Shown: positions 39,456-48,737, numbered from the stretch's first letter. The stretch: 56,482 nucleotides of DNA from Desulfobacteraceae bacterium (GCA_011390755.1 JAABRU010000018.1:1-56482); one strand, 5' to 3'. Made by a program: numbers and translations. The notes: a model not told the origin generated them from the sequence alone.

Positions 39456-39611
39456 TTAAGAGGTTTCGGGCAGTTCATGCCCGGTATCCGGAAACACATA
39501 TTCCGGATCGGGGATTGGTTTTTCCCTTGTCAGATAAACAGCCAGGGCCGCACTGTCTTTTCCGCCGGACAGGACCGGCACATTTCTGCGTTTTCGGCTT
39601 TTGCTGTTCAT
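39456..39611 (-). pseudogene. 51-codon stub of a PAPS reductase/DndC-like PP-loop gene
   Basis: It starts at an ATG with GGAAAGAGG directly upstream. The peptide contains VPVLSGGKDSAALAVYL and EYVFPDTGHELPET, the PP-loop and the next conserved strand of PAPS reductase-type proteins. It then stops at TAA just after ELPET, where the usual tyrosine and the rest of a 300-500-residue protein should follow. The N-terminus and ribosome site are intact, so this is a decapitated gene. It probably belonged with the DUF4007/ATPase pair at 42-46.6 kb. Confidence 0.8.
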
Positions 39612-39644
39612 CCTCTTTCCTTTATAAAACTTTCTGCTTCCCGG

Positions 39645-39808
39645 CTAGTGCTCTGTCAAGGTTAATCTGACGGGTATGTAACATATTGAATTTTTTTGTA
39701 GGGCGGGCAAAAGCGCAGCGATGCCCACCGATTCAGGTGGGCACGGAAAAACATGTGCCCACCCTACAAAAAATTCAACCCGTCATTTAAACCTTGACGG
39801 AACACTAG
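39645..39808. repeat. MITE-like repeat family E, copy 1
   Basis: The ends are CTAGTGCTCTGTCAAGGTTA and, inverted, AAACCTTGACGGAACACTAG. Inside are GACGGGT/ACCCGTC and a TGTAGGG...CCCTACA pair around TGCCCACC. Related copies are at 46778-46952 and, cut by the window edge, at 56386. It lies directly upstream of the PP-loop stub. Confidence 0.8.
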
Positions 39809-39871
39809 CTGATATCAGCGAAGGCTTTTTTAAGAATGTGTTTGAAAACTATCCTCTATTCGGAAAACCGT

Positions 39872-40264
39872 TTACCAGACTGTCTCAACATATGGATAAT
39901 CAATTATCTTCTGATCTTTTGTAATCAAAGTAATCTTATGGTTACGGGCTGTAGCTACAATTATCCGGTCCGCCGGATCTTTATGAAAAATACCGGGCAG
40001 ACTACAGGATTCCAGCGCAATGGATTCTGTGAGCGGAAATATGCCTGTACCGGCATTATGGATTGCATGTTTCAACCATTCTTCAGGTCTGATCTGCAAT
40101 GAAATTCTTCTTCTTGTAACCATCATGGCAAATTCCCACAGTGATATGGATGCAATAAATATCTCATCCGGTTCTGCCGTTCTGATCCGTTCCGATGCAT
40201 TTCGTGAAAGATTGATCGGTTCACTGATTGCCCACCACCAGACATGCGTATCCAGTAATATCAT
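39872..40264 (-). CDS. PIN-domain toxin (VapC-like)
   Basis: 130 residues from the ATG at 40264, which overlaps the antitoxin stop by ATGA. MILLDTHVWWWAISEP carries the first catalytic Asp, SLWEFAMMV the Glu, and FHKDPADRIIVATARNHKITLIT the C-terminal acidic pair. Such PIN RNases cut tRNA or other RNA. It pairs with the Phd-type gene at 40261-40494. Confidence 0.88.
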   Translation of the reverse strand: MILLDTHVWWWAISEPINLSRNASERIRTAEPDEIFIASISLWEFAMMVTRRRISLQIRPEEWLKHAIHNAGTGIFPLTESIALESCSLPGIFHKDPADRIIVATARNHKITLITKDQKIIDYPYVETVW

Positions 40265-40494
40265 GGAAGTCCGTCCGATTCCCATTCATCTTCAAAAGAG
40301 TTGCTAAGATCAGCTTCTGTTTTACCCACACCGGTCAAAGAACCGATAAAGGATTTTCTTTCTTTGTCTCTGAAACTGACCAGTTTAACCCACGGTCTTC
40401 CGTTTTTGGTGATAATCACTTCATTCCGGAAAGAACGGACTTCATCAATAATTTTCAGAAAATTTTCCTGAAACTGAACCGTACTGATTTCCAT
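40261..40494 (-). CDS. Phd/YefM-type antitoxin
   Basis: 77 residues: MEISTVQFQENFLKIIDEVRSF, EVIITKNGRPWVKLVSF, then an extended C-terminus likely to wrap the toxin. The N-terminal domain is the Phd/YefM DNA-binding dimer that autoregulates the pair. It is coupled to the PIN gene downstream. Confidence 0.85.
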   Translation of the reverse strand: MEISTVQFQENFLKIIDEVRSFRNEVIITKNGRPWVKLVSFRDKERKSFIGSLTGVGKTEADLSNSFEDEWESDGLP

Positions 40495-40571
40495 AAATTC
40501 CCCCCTTCACCTTTTATTAATAAAAAGGAATACTTTTAAATGCATGACCACACTCTTATTTTTCCGCTTTT

Positions 40572-40988
40572 TTATCCGACAAATTCTGTCCGCAATCCGG
40601 CATTTTCCGCAGCCTGCAACTGCCTTTTATCGGCAGTTGCAAAAAGTTCTGCCTGCCATTCCAATGCACAGGCAACATGCAATGCATCCATTGCCCGCAG
40701 CACATTCGTCTCCAGCAGGTTTACGGCCCCTGAAACAACGGAAGGAGTCAACTGCAGAACGGTTGTATCATGAATATCATTCAGCAACTGTTTCTTCAAT
40801 TTGCTGTATTCATGGGAAGATATATTTTTTTCCCGCAGTCTCCGATTCAGAGCAGAGAGAATTTCAGGTACCAGAATAATGCAAACGGCCAGTTCGGAAG
40901 CATTCAGCAGAAGCTGATGCAGGATTTCACTCCCGTTTTCAGCTACATATCTTTTTGCCAAAGCAGATGAGTCTGTGAGAAGTTTCAT
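40572..40988 (-). CDS. PIN-domain toxin (second pair)
   Basis: 138 residues: KLLTDSSALAKRYVAENGSE (first Asp), VPEILSALNRRLRE (Glu), RAMDALHVACALEWQAELFATADKRQLQAA (C-terminal Asp residues). Its ATG overlaps the upstream antitoxin stop by 4 bp. It differs in sequence from the PIN toxin 300 bp away, so the two pairs are separate acquisitions. Confidence 0.88.
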   Translation of the reverse strand: MKLLTDSSALAKRYVAENGSEILHQLLLNASELAVCIILVPEILSALNRRLREKNISSHEYSKLKKQLLNDIHDTTVLQLTPSVVSGAVNLLETNVLRAMDALHVACALEWQAELFATADKRQLQAAENAGLRTEFVG

Positions 40989-41218
40989 TCTTCAGCCCTG
41001 CGTTCTTCCAGTATTGCCGAGGACAGATCGCTTCCCTTCATTTGCAGAGGCCGGACAACCTGTTTCCAGGAAGGTATTTCTTTATCTATGCCGGAAAAAG
41101 GAATTATTTCGGCAATGGGTTTTCCCCGTCGCAGGAGAACAAGTGTTTCACCAAGTTCAACTTCATCAATAAAACCTGCGGCTTTTTTTCTGAAATCTGA
41201 AAATGCAATCGTCTTCAT
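40985..41218 (-). CDS. Phd-type antitoxin (second pair)
   Basis: 77 residues: MKTIAFSDFRKKAAGFIDEV, ETLVLLRRGKPIAEIIPF, and a charged tail (SAILEERRAEE). The start is supported by a GGAG-type site (AAGGAGATAATT upstream). It is likely an autorepressor and the partner of the PIN protein at 40572-40988. Confidence 0.87.
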   Translation of the reverse strand: MKTIAFSDFRKKAAGFIDEVELGETLVLLRRGKPIAEIIPFSGIDKEIPSWKQVVRPLQMKGSDLSSAILEERRAEE

Positions 41219-41270
41219 AATTATCTCCTTCCGGGTTCATAGCCCCCCCCCGTATGTCCCAAGCCTGATT

Positions 41271-41834
41271 TCACTGTTCCATCATCTTTTTTAATTCAGC
41301 AGGATATTTTACTGTCAGAAATGCGTCTGCAATTTTCTCCAGTTTTTGATTATCCCTTATCTGATTGATAAAAGACATAAAAGTATGATACTGGTTCGGA
41401 AATTTAAGATTTAATCCCAGATTGATTGTTTTGATATATCCCTCACGAATTGTATCCTGAACGCCTTTATGGTATCCTTCATTTTTCAATCTTTCTGCTA
41501 ACGTCATAATTTCATCTCCTTTCTCAGGGGAGATGGATGTTTCAACCATCCCCTTGATTTCATCCACAGACAAATCAACTGTACTAAAAACATATCTCAA
41601 AATTGCCTCAAGGTATCGAAGCCCGTCCTCAGACTCCACAATTCCCTGCATCAGAGAAAAAATCGCAGGCAGTTTTTCAATTATATCCGGGTCAGAAGAA
41701 TGTTTAAACAGCAGCATGACCACACGGGACAGGACAGCCCCTTTTATTTCCGCATCGGAATACTGTGTCAGATCAAGCATGACATATTCAAAATCCGGCA
41801 CATAGACCGACAGCAGAGACGCGGAATCATCCAT
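41271..41834 (-). pseudogene. C-terminal part of an Rpn-family nuclease, interrupted gene
   Basis: The open frame starts near 41878 (YKQYSDSDIIEHSDI) and continues SVYVPDFEYVMLDLTQYSDAEIKG, GLRYLEAILRYVF and LAERLKNEGYHKGVQ. This is the C-terminal half of the Rpn/YhgA family. The matching N-terminus is at 41940-42116, on the other side of a palindromic element, and roughly 80-100 residues of the nuclease core are missing between them. The 187-residue ORF from the ATG at 41834 may still be translated. Confidence 0.8.
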
Positions 41835-41879
41835 AATATCCGAATGCTCAATTATATCGGAGTCAGAGTATTGTTTATA

Positions 41880-41956
41880 TCAGCCACGAATAACACGAAT
41901 GACACGAATCCGCACAAACCGTAATTCGTGTAATTCGTGTCATTCGTGGCTGTAAT
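41880..41956. repeat. CACGAAT-type palindromic element inside the Rpn gene
   Basis: The arms are AGCCACGAATAACACGAATG and, inverted, ATTCGTGTCATTCGTGGCT. Each arm is itself built of two to three tandem CACGAATRA units, with a short GC-containing loop (CCGCACAAACCG). It sits exactly between the two Rpn fragments and supplies the stop codon of the first. Confidence 0.85.
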
Positions 41957-42116
41957 CAAATCTTCTGAGTAATGGTACAGACAGACAGCAGGTCCCCTGA
42001 AAGACCGGCAGGTCTCCGCACATCTGGAGATAATTTCTAAGAATATCCGCAGCAAAAGCCTTATCGCTTCCGACTTCCCTGAACAGCCTGTCATGGGGAT
42101 TGACGATATTATCCAT
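41940..42116 (-). pseudogene. N-terminal part of the interrupted Rpn-family nuclease
   Basis: The ORF reads MDNIVNPHDRLFREVGSDKA and FAADILRNYLQMCGD. HDRLFREVFS-like and FLRNYLP-like motifs open the Rpn/YhgA family. It ends SHE-stop within the palindromic element. The start overlaps the stop of the large ATPase by 8 bp, so it was the next gene of that operon. Confidence 0.8.
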
Positions 42117-45100
42117 TCTTTTTTTCCTGTTTCAGTAATTCATCGCCGAGTATGAGCATCAATGCCTCCAGTTCGGGCCGGGAATGACGGTCTTTTATCT
42201 GCTGAAAAACTGTTTCTGCTTTTGTAATTGTTTTTTTATCAGACCTGACAATTTTTTTCGCATGTCTTCCGTCCCCATGGGTAAAACTGAACAGACGCAC
42301 CTGTTCAGACTCTGATTCTTTTATCCCGATCTGAGATCGGACAACGGCTTCAAAATCAGTAAAGCGTTGCGCCAGATCCTGCATCAGTGTCGGGAATTCA
42401 TCCATATCATTATCCCGCCATGCCCTTACAGGCCGTGTCATCACAGATGCCGCAACCGATGCGGCCCAGTTATCAGGAGTCAGACCTGTTTTTGCCATTG
42501 AAGAAATAACAGATTTCAGTTTCCTGTCCCGGCAGGCTTTTATCAAAGGTGCTGCCCTTTTTGTCATTTCCTTTTGAAAGTCCGTAAATGTATTTTTATG
42601 TTTAAAAGATTCCGCCAGTATATTCTGTATGGCATGTATCAGGTTTTTATCCGCATCCATCAGTTTTTTCAGAGCATCTTTTAAAAGACCTTCAAATTTT
42701 CCCTCCTTATCCGCATCCGGGGGATTGTCCTGTGCAAAGGCTTCCATTCCCACAGCCAGGGGGAGATCATGAAAAAGAAGCTGAATGGGTTCTTTTGAGC
42801 GCAGCAGGGCATTGCGGACCATCTGTGCCTCTTTTCCCACAGAAGAAGTCTGCCGGGCATATTCTGAAAGATTCTCTGCAAACTGCACAAGGGGGCCGAC
42901 AATGCTGACCATTGAAACATTACGGATTTTCCTATTTCCGGTAACTGCCTGGGAATTCAGAAGACGTTTATAAAACTGAAAAACCTTTTTGCGGATTCCT
43001 GTGGGAGCGAATCGCCTGAGAGTGAAAAATTCCGGTCTTTTACACATCATTTCCATATGCTCGGTTCCCAGACAGGGAATAAAACGGTCATTTTCATACA
43101 GGGCCAGTTCTTCGGAATTTACAGCCAGATAATAGCAGATCAGTACCGGAACCGGCCCCTGTTTCATGCCGAATGGCGGCAGAGTCAGATCCTTTATCAG
43201 ATCGGATACGGAAACAGCTTTATCCGACATATCCGAAATTGTTTTGTCCAGTTTTTTCCATACACCTGCATATGTATTTTTTTCATCCGGCCCGGTAAAT
43301 TTCCAAAAACCGTCTGCATCTTCCTGATGGAGACCTGTTGCCCTGAACATGGTCCGGTACATGGCAACTTCCGGCCCGGTTCCTTCAAATCCCAGGTTTT
43401 CTTCCCCCTCACTGTTGAGCATGGCGGCCATCAGTTCCCGCCGGGCTTTGGCGGCTGCCCCGGACAGCCGGTTCCGGTTAATCAGTTCATTCTGAATCAC
43501 CGGGCAGTCCGGGTAAAACCGGTCACAAAGATCAGACAGCATGGAAGATAAATTTCTGAAAGAATAAAGCGGACGCAGATGATTATCCGCATACCATGAC
43601 ACATCCTGATGACCCGGAGTAAAGAGATGGGACAGAAAACGCTGTAATTCCACCTCTGCTGTTTTTGCGCGGTATCCGGCTTCTTTCCGGGCCACGCCAT
43701 CCCTGTCCAGTTCCTTATATTCACGTAATACGGCCCTGGCTCCGGCAGCATGAAGAACCGTATCTCTGATCTGATCCTCACACCTGGCATATGCAATGAC
43801 AAGGGGACGGTTATCTGATGTACAGGCGGGAAAATCCGAAGGCATATCCTCTTTGCCAAAGCAATAGAGAATCAGACCGTCCGTTTCATCAGACATACAT
43901 TTCAGGTCTTTTCCTCTGATCTTTTCCGCATCTGCCCATCTTCTTTCAAAATGACGCATTGTTCCGGTCCGGTATGAATGGCGGGAAGCCGTCATGGGGG
44001 ACAAAGGCAGTGTTTTTTCCAGAATATCTGCAAGAGGCTGATCTGAAATACGTTCTTTCTGTTTTTTTATGGCTGCCTTACCATCAAAATCCGATCCTTC
44101 CCACAGCCTGTATTCCCCTGCATATTCCCGGAAATTCAACATGCCTTTATCCATAAAGGAAGTAAGTCTGTTCTTAATATTGAATTTTTCCGGTGCTGAA
44201 TTCCCTGTATTCATCGGATTGAAAAGGGAAAACCGAAGCAATTTTTCTGATGCCCGAAATCCCAAATGGCCTGAAACCAGGTTCAGCAGTCCGATAATTT
44301 TGATAATCCTGTATTCAGTTTCCGGCAGTCTTTTTGAAGCTTCAACCATATTGCTGATTTCAATCCATCGGGCGGATTCAGGGCGGTGAAGGGAAATATT
44401 ACGGGATATACTTATAAAATAATCATACAGATGCTCCGGCCCCAATGTCGGCAGTGTATCCGTTTTTTCGCTGATGTGCTGTGATGCAAGAAATGCCGGG
44501 AGTGCATTGGGTTCACCGCCGCAGAGAAATGCAAACAAAGTACGGTCATTCTGAGCAAAACGGACACAGAGTTCAGGTAAAAGCAGGGCTGTCAGAGGAT
44601 GCAGGGGGAAAAAACTTTTTATATCTTCCAGTGTAAGCGGGGTAAATTCTTTCAGACCATTATCCCTGATCTCTTTATAATAACTCTCTCCCCATTGCTG
44701 AATAAGTTTTCCGATGCTTTCAGACCCCTCTTTTACCTGTAAAGCCCTGCTGATAAACCTCAGCATCTGCATTTTGGGTTCAACAAAAGACACATCTTCA
44801 AAACGCCCCTGAATCTTCCCCCACTCCTGAATCTGCTGATGTGAAAAACCGGATGCATATTCATCAAATGCCTGATGCAGACAAACCCAGAGATAAATGT
44901 TTTCAGCTTCGGCCAGGGTCTGTAAAATGAAAATATCCCCCTGGGCCGGGTATCTTGCCATATATTCAAGATTTTTACCAAATTCATCAATAACAATGGC
45001 AATGGGAGAAGCTGCACACTGAGCAGTTTCCTGAAATAAATCTGCAAGGGACTGCGTATCAATATTGTTCTGATGCTCCTGATGATCCTGCCCAAGCAGG

Positions 45101-45612
45101 GTTTCAGTTTTTGAAATCAGTTTATCCCGTTGCTTTTTCCGGGGTATGCCATTTTGCTGTAAGGCTTTGAGCAAAGCTTTTGCAATGCTGAGGTTTATGG
45201 GTTGAAAAGAAGATGTTACGGCAATACGGAAAAAGCCTTTTGTTTTTATCCCTTTTTTTGTTAAAATATTTTCAAATTTCTCAGACAGGGCTTTATTTTC
45301 ATGAACCAGCATCTCCCTGGCTGTTTTGGTATTTTTGTCCTGCGCGGGGCCGCACAGGGATAGCATATAATTGGAAAAAGAGGATTTTCCCATACCATAG
45401 GGGCCGGTCAGGGACCATGCGGATATTTTTTCACCGTTTACACCGGAAACCATGCGACTGATAATCTCCAGTCCTTTGGCAGTAAGGATGTATTGGTTCA
45501 GGGTATTTTCTTTACTCATATCCCGCTCAATATTGACAGAGCGGGCCACAAGCGCGTTTGGAGATACGATTTCTGATAAGATCATATTTTTTAACTTCTC
45601 AGTTTCTTTCAT
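42109..45612 (-). CDS. Large P-loop ATPase of a DUF4007-associated defence-like module
   Basis: About 1167 residues from the ATG at 45612, which overlaps the DUF4007 stop by 14 bp; an upstream ATG at 45660 is possible. Walker A is GPYGMGKSSFSNYML and the Walker B-like site is PIAIVIDEFGKNLEYMA. A conserved helical region (FFPLHPLTALLLPELCVRFAQNDRTLFAFL) resembles the post-ATPase segment of BrxC-like proteins (FPIHPFTAYLCTFIVRYIGS in this window's BrxC). I infer a BrxC/DptF-type scaffold. It is neighboured by DUF4007 upstream, Rpn fragments downstream and a PP-loop stub further on. Confidence 0.75.
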   Translation of the reverse strand: MKETEKLKNMILSEIVSPNALVARSVNIERDMSKENTLNQYILTAKGLEIISRMVSGVNGEKISAWSLTGPYGMGKSSFSNYMLSLCGPAQDKNTKTAREMLVHENKALSEKFENILTKKGIKTKGFFRIAVTSSFQPINLSIAKALLKALQQNGIPRKKQRDKLISKTETLLGQDHQEHQNNIDTQSLADLFQETAQCAASPIAIVIDEFGKNLEYMARYPAQGDIFILQTLAEAENIYLWVCLHQAFDEYASGFSHQQIQEWGKIQGRFEDVSFVEPKMQMLRFISRALQVKEGSESIGKLIQQWGESYYKEIRDNGLKEFTPLTLEDIKSFFPLHPLTALLLPELCVRFAQNDRTLFAFLCGGEPNALPAFLASQHISEKTDTLPTLGPEHLYDYFISISRNISLHRPESARWIEISNMVEASKRLPETEYRIIKIIGLLNLVSGHLGFRASEKLLRFSLFNPMNTGNSAPEKFNIKNRLTSFMDKGMLNFREYAGEYRLWEGSDFDGKAAIKKQKERISDQPLADILEKTLPLSPMTASRHSYRTGTMRHFERRWADAEKIRGKDLKCMSDETDGLILYCFGKEDMPSDFPACTSDNRPLVIAYARCEDQIRDTVLHAAGARAVLREYKELDRDGVARKEAGYRAKTAEVELQRFLSHLFTPGHQDVSWYADNHLRPLYSFRNLSSMLSDLCDRFYPDCPVIQNELINRNRLSGAAAKARRELMAAMLNSEGEENLGFEGTGPEVAMYRTMFRATGLHQEDADGFWKFTGPDEKNTYAGVWKKLDKTISDMSDKAVSVSDLIKDLTLPPFGMKQGPVPVLICYYLAVNSEELALYENDRFIPCLGTEHMEMMCKRPEFFTLRRFAPTGIRKKVFQFYKRLLNSQAVTGNRKIRNVSMVSIVGPLVQFAENLSEYARQTSSVGKEAQMVRNALLRSKEPIQLLFHDLPLAVGMEAFAQDNPPDADKEGKFEGLLKDALKKLMDADKNLIHAIQNILAESFKHKNTFTDFQKEMTKRAAPLIKACRDRKLKSVISSMAKTGLTPDNWAASVAASVMTRPVRAWRDNDMDEFPTLMQDLAQRFTDFEAVVRSQIGIKESESEQVRLFSFTHGDGRHAKKIVRSDKKTITKAETVFQQIKDRHSRPELEALMLILGDELLKQEKKNG

Positions 45613-46552
45613 AATATTTTCTGAGCATATTCCGGGCAAGTACATCGGGTTTTTCTTCAAACTGCAACTGACGGTTGCCGTATGATTCTGTAAATACTAT
45701 GCCTTCTGTTTCTGAAACGCCCTGTTCCAGCCGGTTTCCCATATCACTTTCCGACAGTCTGAAAACCATACCGGGGCTGTTAAACCCGTATGCCAGGCGA
45801 TGTAAAGAAAGCGTTTTCAGATCCGGCTGTATGATATGTGCATATTCAAAACATGCACTCAGAAAAATATCGTCCGGCAGACCTGCTTTATCTTCAGAGT
45901 TGAAACGGTATTTCTGATGATCCTGCTCTGAAATCAGAAATTCCAGCTGTGTAAAAGGACATTCAGTTTCTTCGGCTGACTGCCTTGTTCCGGGGCTGTA
46001 CATACGGATAAAGCAGGAAGCATCCTTTTGAAAAGAGGAATCGGAATATTTCTGAAACTCAGGTATGTTTTTTTTCTGTTCTGTAAGTGCCAGACTTAAA
46101 TCCTGGCTTGAAAATGAATTCAGCCCGCTCAGGTTCACTGCCATTGACCATGCGGCTGCCAGATAGGGCGGTGTAAAAAGTTTCCAGTGCAAAAGCCATA
46201 AACTGGCCGGGTCTTCCAGAAAAGGGTCCCATCCCTCTTCGGAAAGCAGTTCCCTGCCGAAATCTGTTGCCTGCATAGGCCCGCTGATCCGCACAGGTCC
46301 GGATGTACCAGATTCCATATAGGGTTCGATCACTTTAAAGGCCATGCACCAGAAGCGTATGGCCCTGACCATATTTTTTCCCACACCCAGCTTTTCAATG
46401 GCATCATCCGCATCAAAAATATTGGCATCTTTTTCAAAGCCGTTAAAACCGTTCACCCGGTCAAAGCCTTTCTTCAGCCATCCGTAGCGGGGGCAGAAGG
46501 TCTCATGCCGGGCAAAAAATCCCTTTGTTACTAATTGTATTTGATTATTCAT
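45599..46552 (-). CDS. DUF4007 family protein
   Basis: 317 residues from the ATG at 46552. The family opening KGFFARHETFCPRYGWLKKGFD, KLGVGKNMVRAIRFWCMAF and a central LLHWKLFTPPYLAAAW are unmistakable. DUF4007 genes lie beside PAPS reductase-like and ATPase genes in phosphorothioation-type and BREX-type systems; a DNA-binding role is plausible but unproven. Repeat B4 begins just upstream, close to where a promoter should be. Confidence 0.88.
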   Translation of the reverse strand: MNNQIQLVTKGFFARHETFCPRYGWLKKGFDRVNGFNGFEKDANIFDADDAIEKLGVGKNMVRAIRFWCMAFKVIEPYMESGTSGPVRISGPMQATDFGRELLSEEGWDPFLEDPASLWLLHWKLFTPPYLAAAWSMAVNLSGLNSFSSQDLSLALTEQKKNIPEFQKYSDSSFQKDASCFIRMYSPGTRQSAEETECPFTQLEFLISEQDHQKYRFNSEDKAGLPDDIFLSACFEYAHIIQPDLKTLSLHRLAYGFNSPGMVFRLSESDMGNRLEQGVSETEGIVFTESYGNRQLQFEEKPDVLARNMLRKYYERN

Positions 46553-46576
46553 TACATTCTGTTTCTTTATAAAAAT

Positions 46577-47241
46577 TGACGGTCTCGTAAAAAGTCCGAA
46601 AATCAGGTTTTGATACATATTAACGCTTTGATTTTATTAATAGCGTTTTTTTGAAATTTGGACTTTTTACCGATTCATCAAAATTATGTCACCGTTATTG
46701 ATAATGAAAGCATTATGCTCCCCCACCGGCTGAAAATCACCGGCGCAGTTATTTAATATATGCTGTTTTATACCGGGTCAAGTAAATACTGACGGGTAAA
46801 GTGCGTGGTCAGGTATTGAATGAGGGGTTATACTGCTCCTGTAAGGGCCTACTGCATAGGCCCTGAAGTCCCCTCATACCGGGCCTGTGCAATAGGCCCC
46901 TGGAAAATTTCAGGCCGTTACATACCCGTCATTTTAATGCTGACAGAGCAATAGGCACGATCAGCAGAAAAAAAAAGTCCGCAGAGTTCGGGAAAAGGTA
47001 TTGATTCATGGAAATTCTCCTTGCTTAAAATTTTTCCCGCTATTATACACCAATATCGAATTTCTGATTACAGAAAACGGTAGCGGGTCAAATCTCCGTT
47101 GATCTGTCATTTAAGAAACAGAATCCTCTCTGTGGTAAAACACAGAGGGTCAGAGAGATGTAAGCGTTTTTCTCTGTGCCTCTCTGTGAAAAACCCTGTG
47201 TTCTCTGTGGTTATAAAAATCAACCGGTTTGGCCCACTACC
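46577..47241. repeat. Repeat stretch: family B copy 4, family E copy 2, family D copy 3
   Basis: Family B spans 46577-46682. A family E relative spans about 46778-46952 (ACTGACGGGTAAAG to ACCCGTCATTTTAATGCTGACAGAG) with a nested CTGCATAGGCCC/GGGCCTGTGCAATAGG pair. Family D spans 47081-47241 (GTAGCGGGTCAAATC to GGTTTGGCCCACTACC) and carries an inverted CTCTGTGG/CACAGAG cluster. No gene is seen before the start at 47282. Confidence 0.75.
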
Positions 47242-47281
47242 CAGAAAACATTCCCAGGTCCCTCCCGTTTTTGGAGAAAGA

Positions 47282-48646
47282 ATGAACGAAATGGAAGATA
47301 AGGAAAAACAGAACTGTCTGCGCATTCTTGTGGTGGATGATGAGACCAATATCCGCAAAACCCTTTCCTACTGTCTGGCGGCCGAAGGGCATACGGTGAT
47401 TGCCGTGAGCAATCCCGCGGATGCCGCGGATGAGGCCGGTCGGAGAGCCTTTGATATGGCATTTGTGGATCTGAAACTGGGGGAAGAGGACGGCATGGAT
47501 CTGATTCCCCTCCTGCTTTCGGATTCTCCCCGGATGAAAATTGTCATCATTACGGCCCACGCTTCCATCGGGAGTGCGGTGGAGGCCATGCGCCGCGGTG
47601 CTGCGGATTATATAGCCAAACCTTTCACACCGGATCAGATCCGGCTCATGACCCGGCGGATGGGGCAGGTACGGGAACTGGAAAATGAGATTGCCGCGCT
47701 CAGGGAAGATATGCAGCAGATGGGGCCGGAACAGCGGATTCACAGTCTGAATCCGGGGATGCAGCGGCTCATTGAAACTGCAAAAAAGGTGGCCGAATCC
47801 GAGGCCATTGTGCTGCTTCAGGGGGAAAGCGGCACGGGAAAGTCCGTATTTGCCAAAGCCATTCACCATTGGAGTCCGAGATCAGCCCGGCCCATGTCGG
47901 TGGTGGCCTGTCCCGCAATGCCGCCGGACCTGCTGGAAAGTGAATTCTTCGGTCATGCCAAAGGAGCGTTTACCGGCGCGGTCCGGGATTATCCGGGGCG
48001 TATTGCCGCGTGTGAGGGCGGAACCCTTTTTCTGGATGAAATTGCGGATATGCCCCCTTCGGTGCAGGCCAAAATGCTCCGTTTTATTCAGGATAAGGAA
48101 TATGAACGCATCGGAGATGCAAAATTGCGGAACGCGGATGTGCGCATCATTGCCGCCAGCAATGCGGATCTGGAAAAACGGGTGGCAGAAGGCCGTTTCC
48201 GGGAAGACCTGTTTTACCGGCTTAATGTCATCCGTCTGAGGATCCCCCCCCTTCGGGAACGGCCCGAAGATATTCTTCCCCTTGCCAAAGATTTTCTCAT
48301 TTTTTTCAGCCGTACCAGCCACAAAGCCCTTCCCGGTTTTACCCCGGATGCGGAACAGGTCCTTACCGCCTGCCAATGGCCCGGAAATGTGCGGGAACTC
48401 CGCAATACAGTGGAACGGGCTGTGATTCTGGGCAGCGGGGAACAGATCGGCACAAAGGATCTTCCGGAACATATCCGTCCCGCGGCCGGTACTCCGACCA
48501 TCGGCGATCCGGTGAGCCTGGCGGCAATTGAAGAACTGCATATCCGGAGAATCATCGCGGGAACCCCTTCGCTTCAGGAAGCCGCCGCTGTTCTGGGCAT
48601 TGACCAGGCCACCCTGTGGCGCAGGAGAAAAATGTACGGTATCTGA
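47282..48646 (+). CDS. Sigma-54-dependent NtrC/AlgB-type response regulator
   Basis: 454 residues from the ATG at 47282 (TTGGAGAAAG upstream; earlier in-frame codons are repeat sequence). The receiver (1-120) has DDE, the acceptor in FVDLKLGEEDG, and KPF. The AAA+ domain (about 150-385) has Walker A GESGTGKS, the sigma-54 contact loop GAFTGA, and Walker B GGTLFLDEIAD. A Fis-type helix-turn-helix ends it (LQEAAAVLGIDQATLWRRRKMYGI). No kinase gene adjoins it. A broken fragment of a close paralogue lies at the window end. Confidence 0.95.
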   Translation: MNEMEDKEKQNCLRILVVDDETNIRKTLSYCLAAEGHTVIAVSNPADAADEAGRRAFDMAFVDLKLGEEDGMDLIPLLLSDSPRMKIVIITAHASIGSAVEAMRRGAADYIAKPFTPDQIRLMTRRMGQVRELENEIAALREDMQQMGPEQRIHSLNPGMQRLIETAKKVAESEAIVLLQGESGTGKSVFAKAIHHWSPRSARPMSVVACPAMPPDLLESEFFGHAKGAFTGAVRDYPGRIAACEGGTLFLDEIADMPPSVQAKMLRFIQDKEYERIGDAKLRNADVRIIAASNADLEKRVAEGRFREDLFYRLNVIRLRIPPLRERPEDILPLAKDFLIFFSRTSHKALPGFTPDAEQVLTACQWPGNVRELRNTVERAVILGSGEQIGTKDLPEHIRPAAGTPTIGDPVSLAAIEELHIRRIIAGTPSLQEAAAVLGIDQATLWRRRKMYGI

Positions 48647-48656
48647 TGAGTGTTCT

Positions 48657-48737
48657 GTTTCACTTAAAATTGTAGGTCGGGTTAGCGTATGCCGGTTCTA
48701 CGGATTTCCGGAACCTGTAACTTAAAATGAAACGCCT
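48657..48737. repeat. Repeat family F, copy 3
   Basis: A short copy with ends GTTTCACTTAAAATTGTAGG and ACTTAAAATGAAAC. Its right end overlaps the chemoreceptor gene and provides that gene's last codons and TAA stop. Confidence 0.75.
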
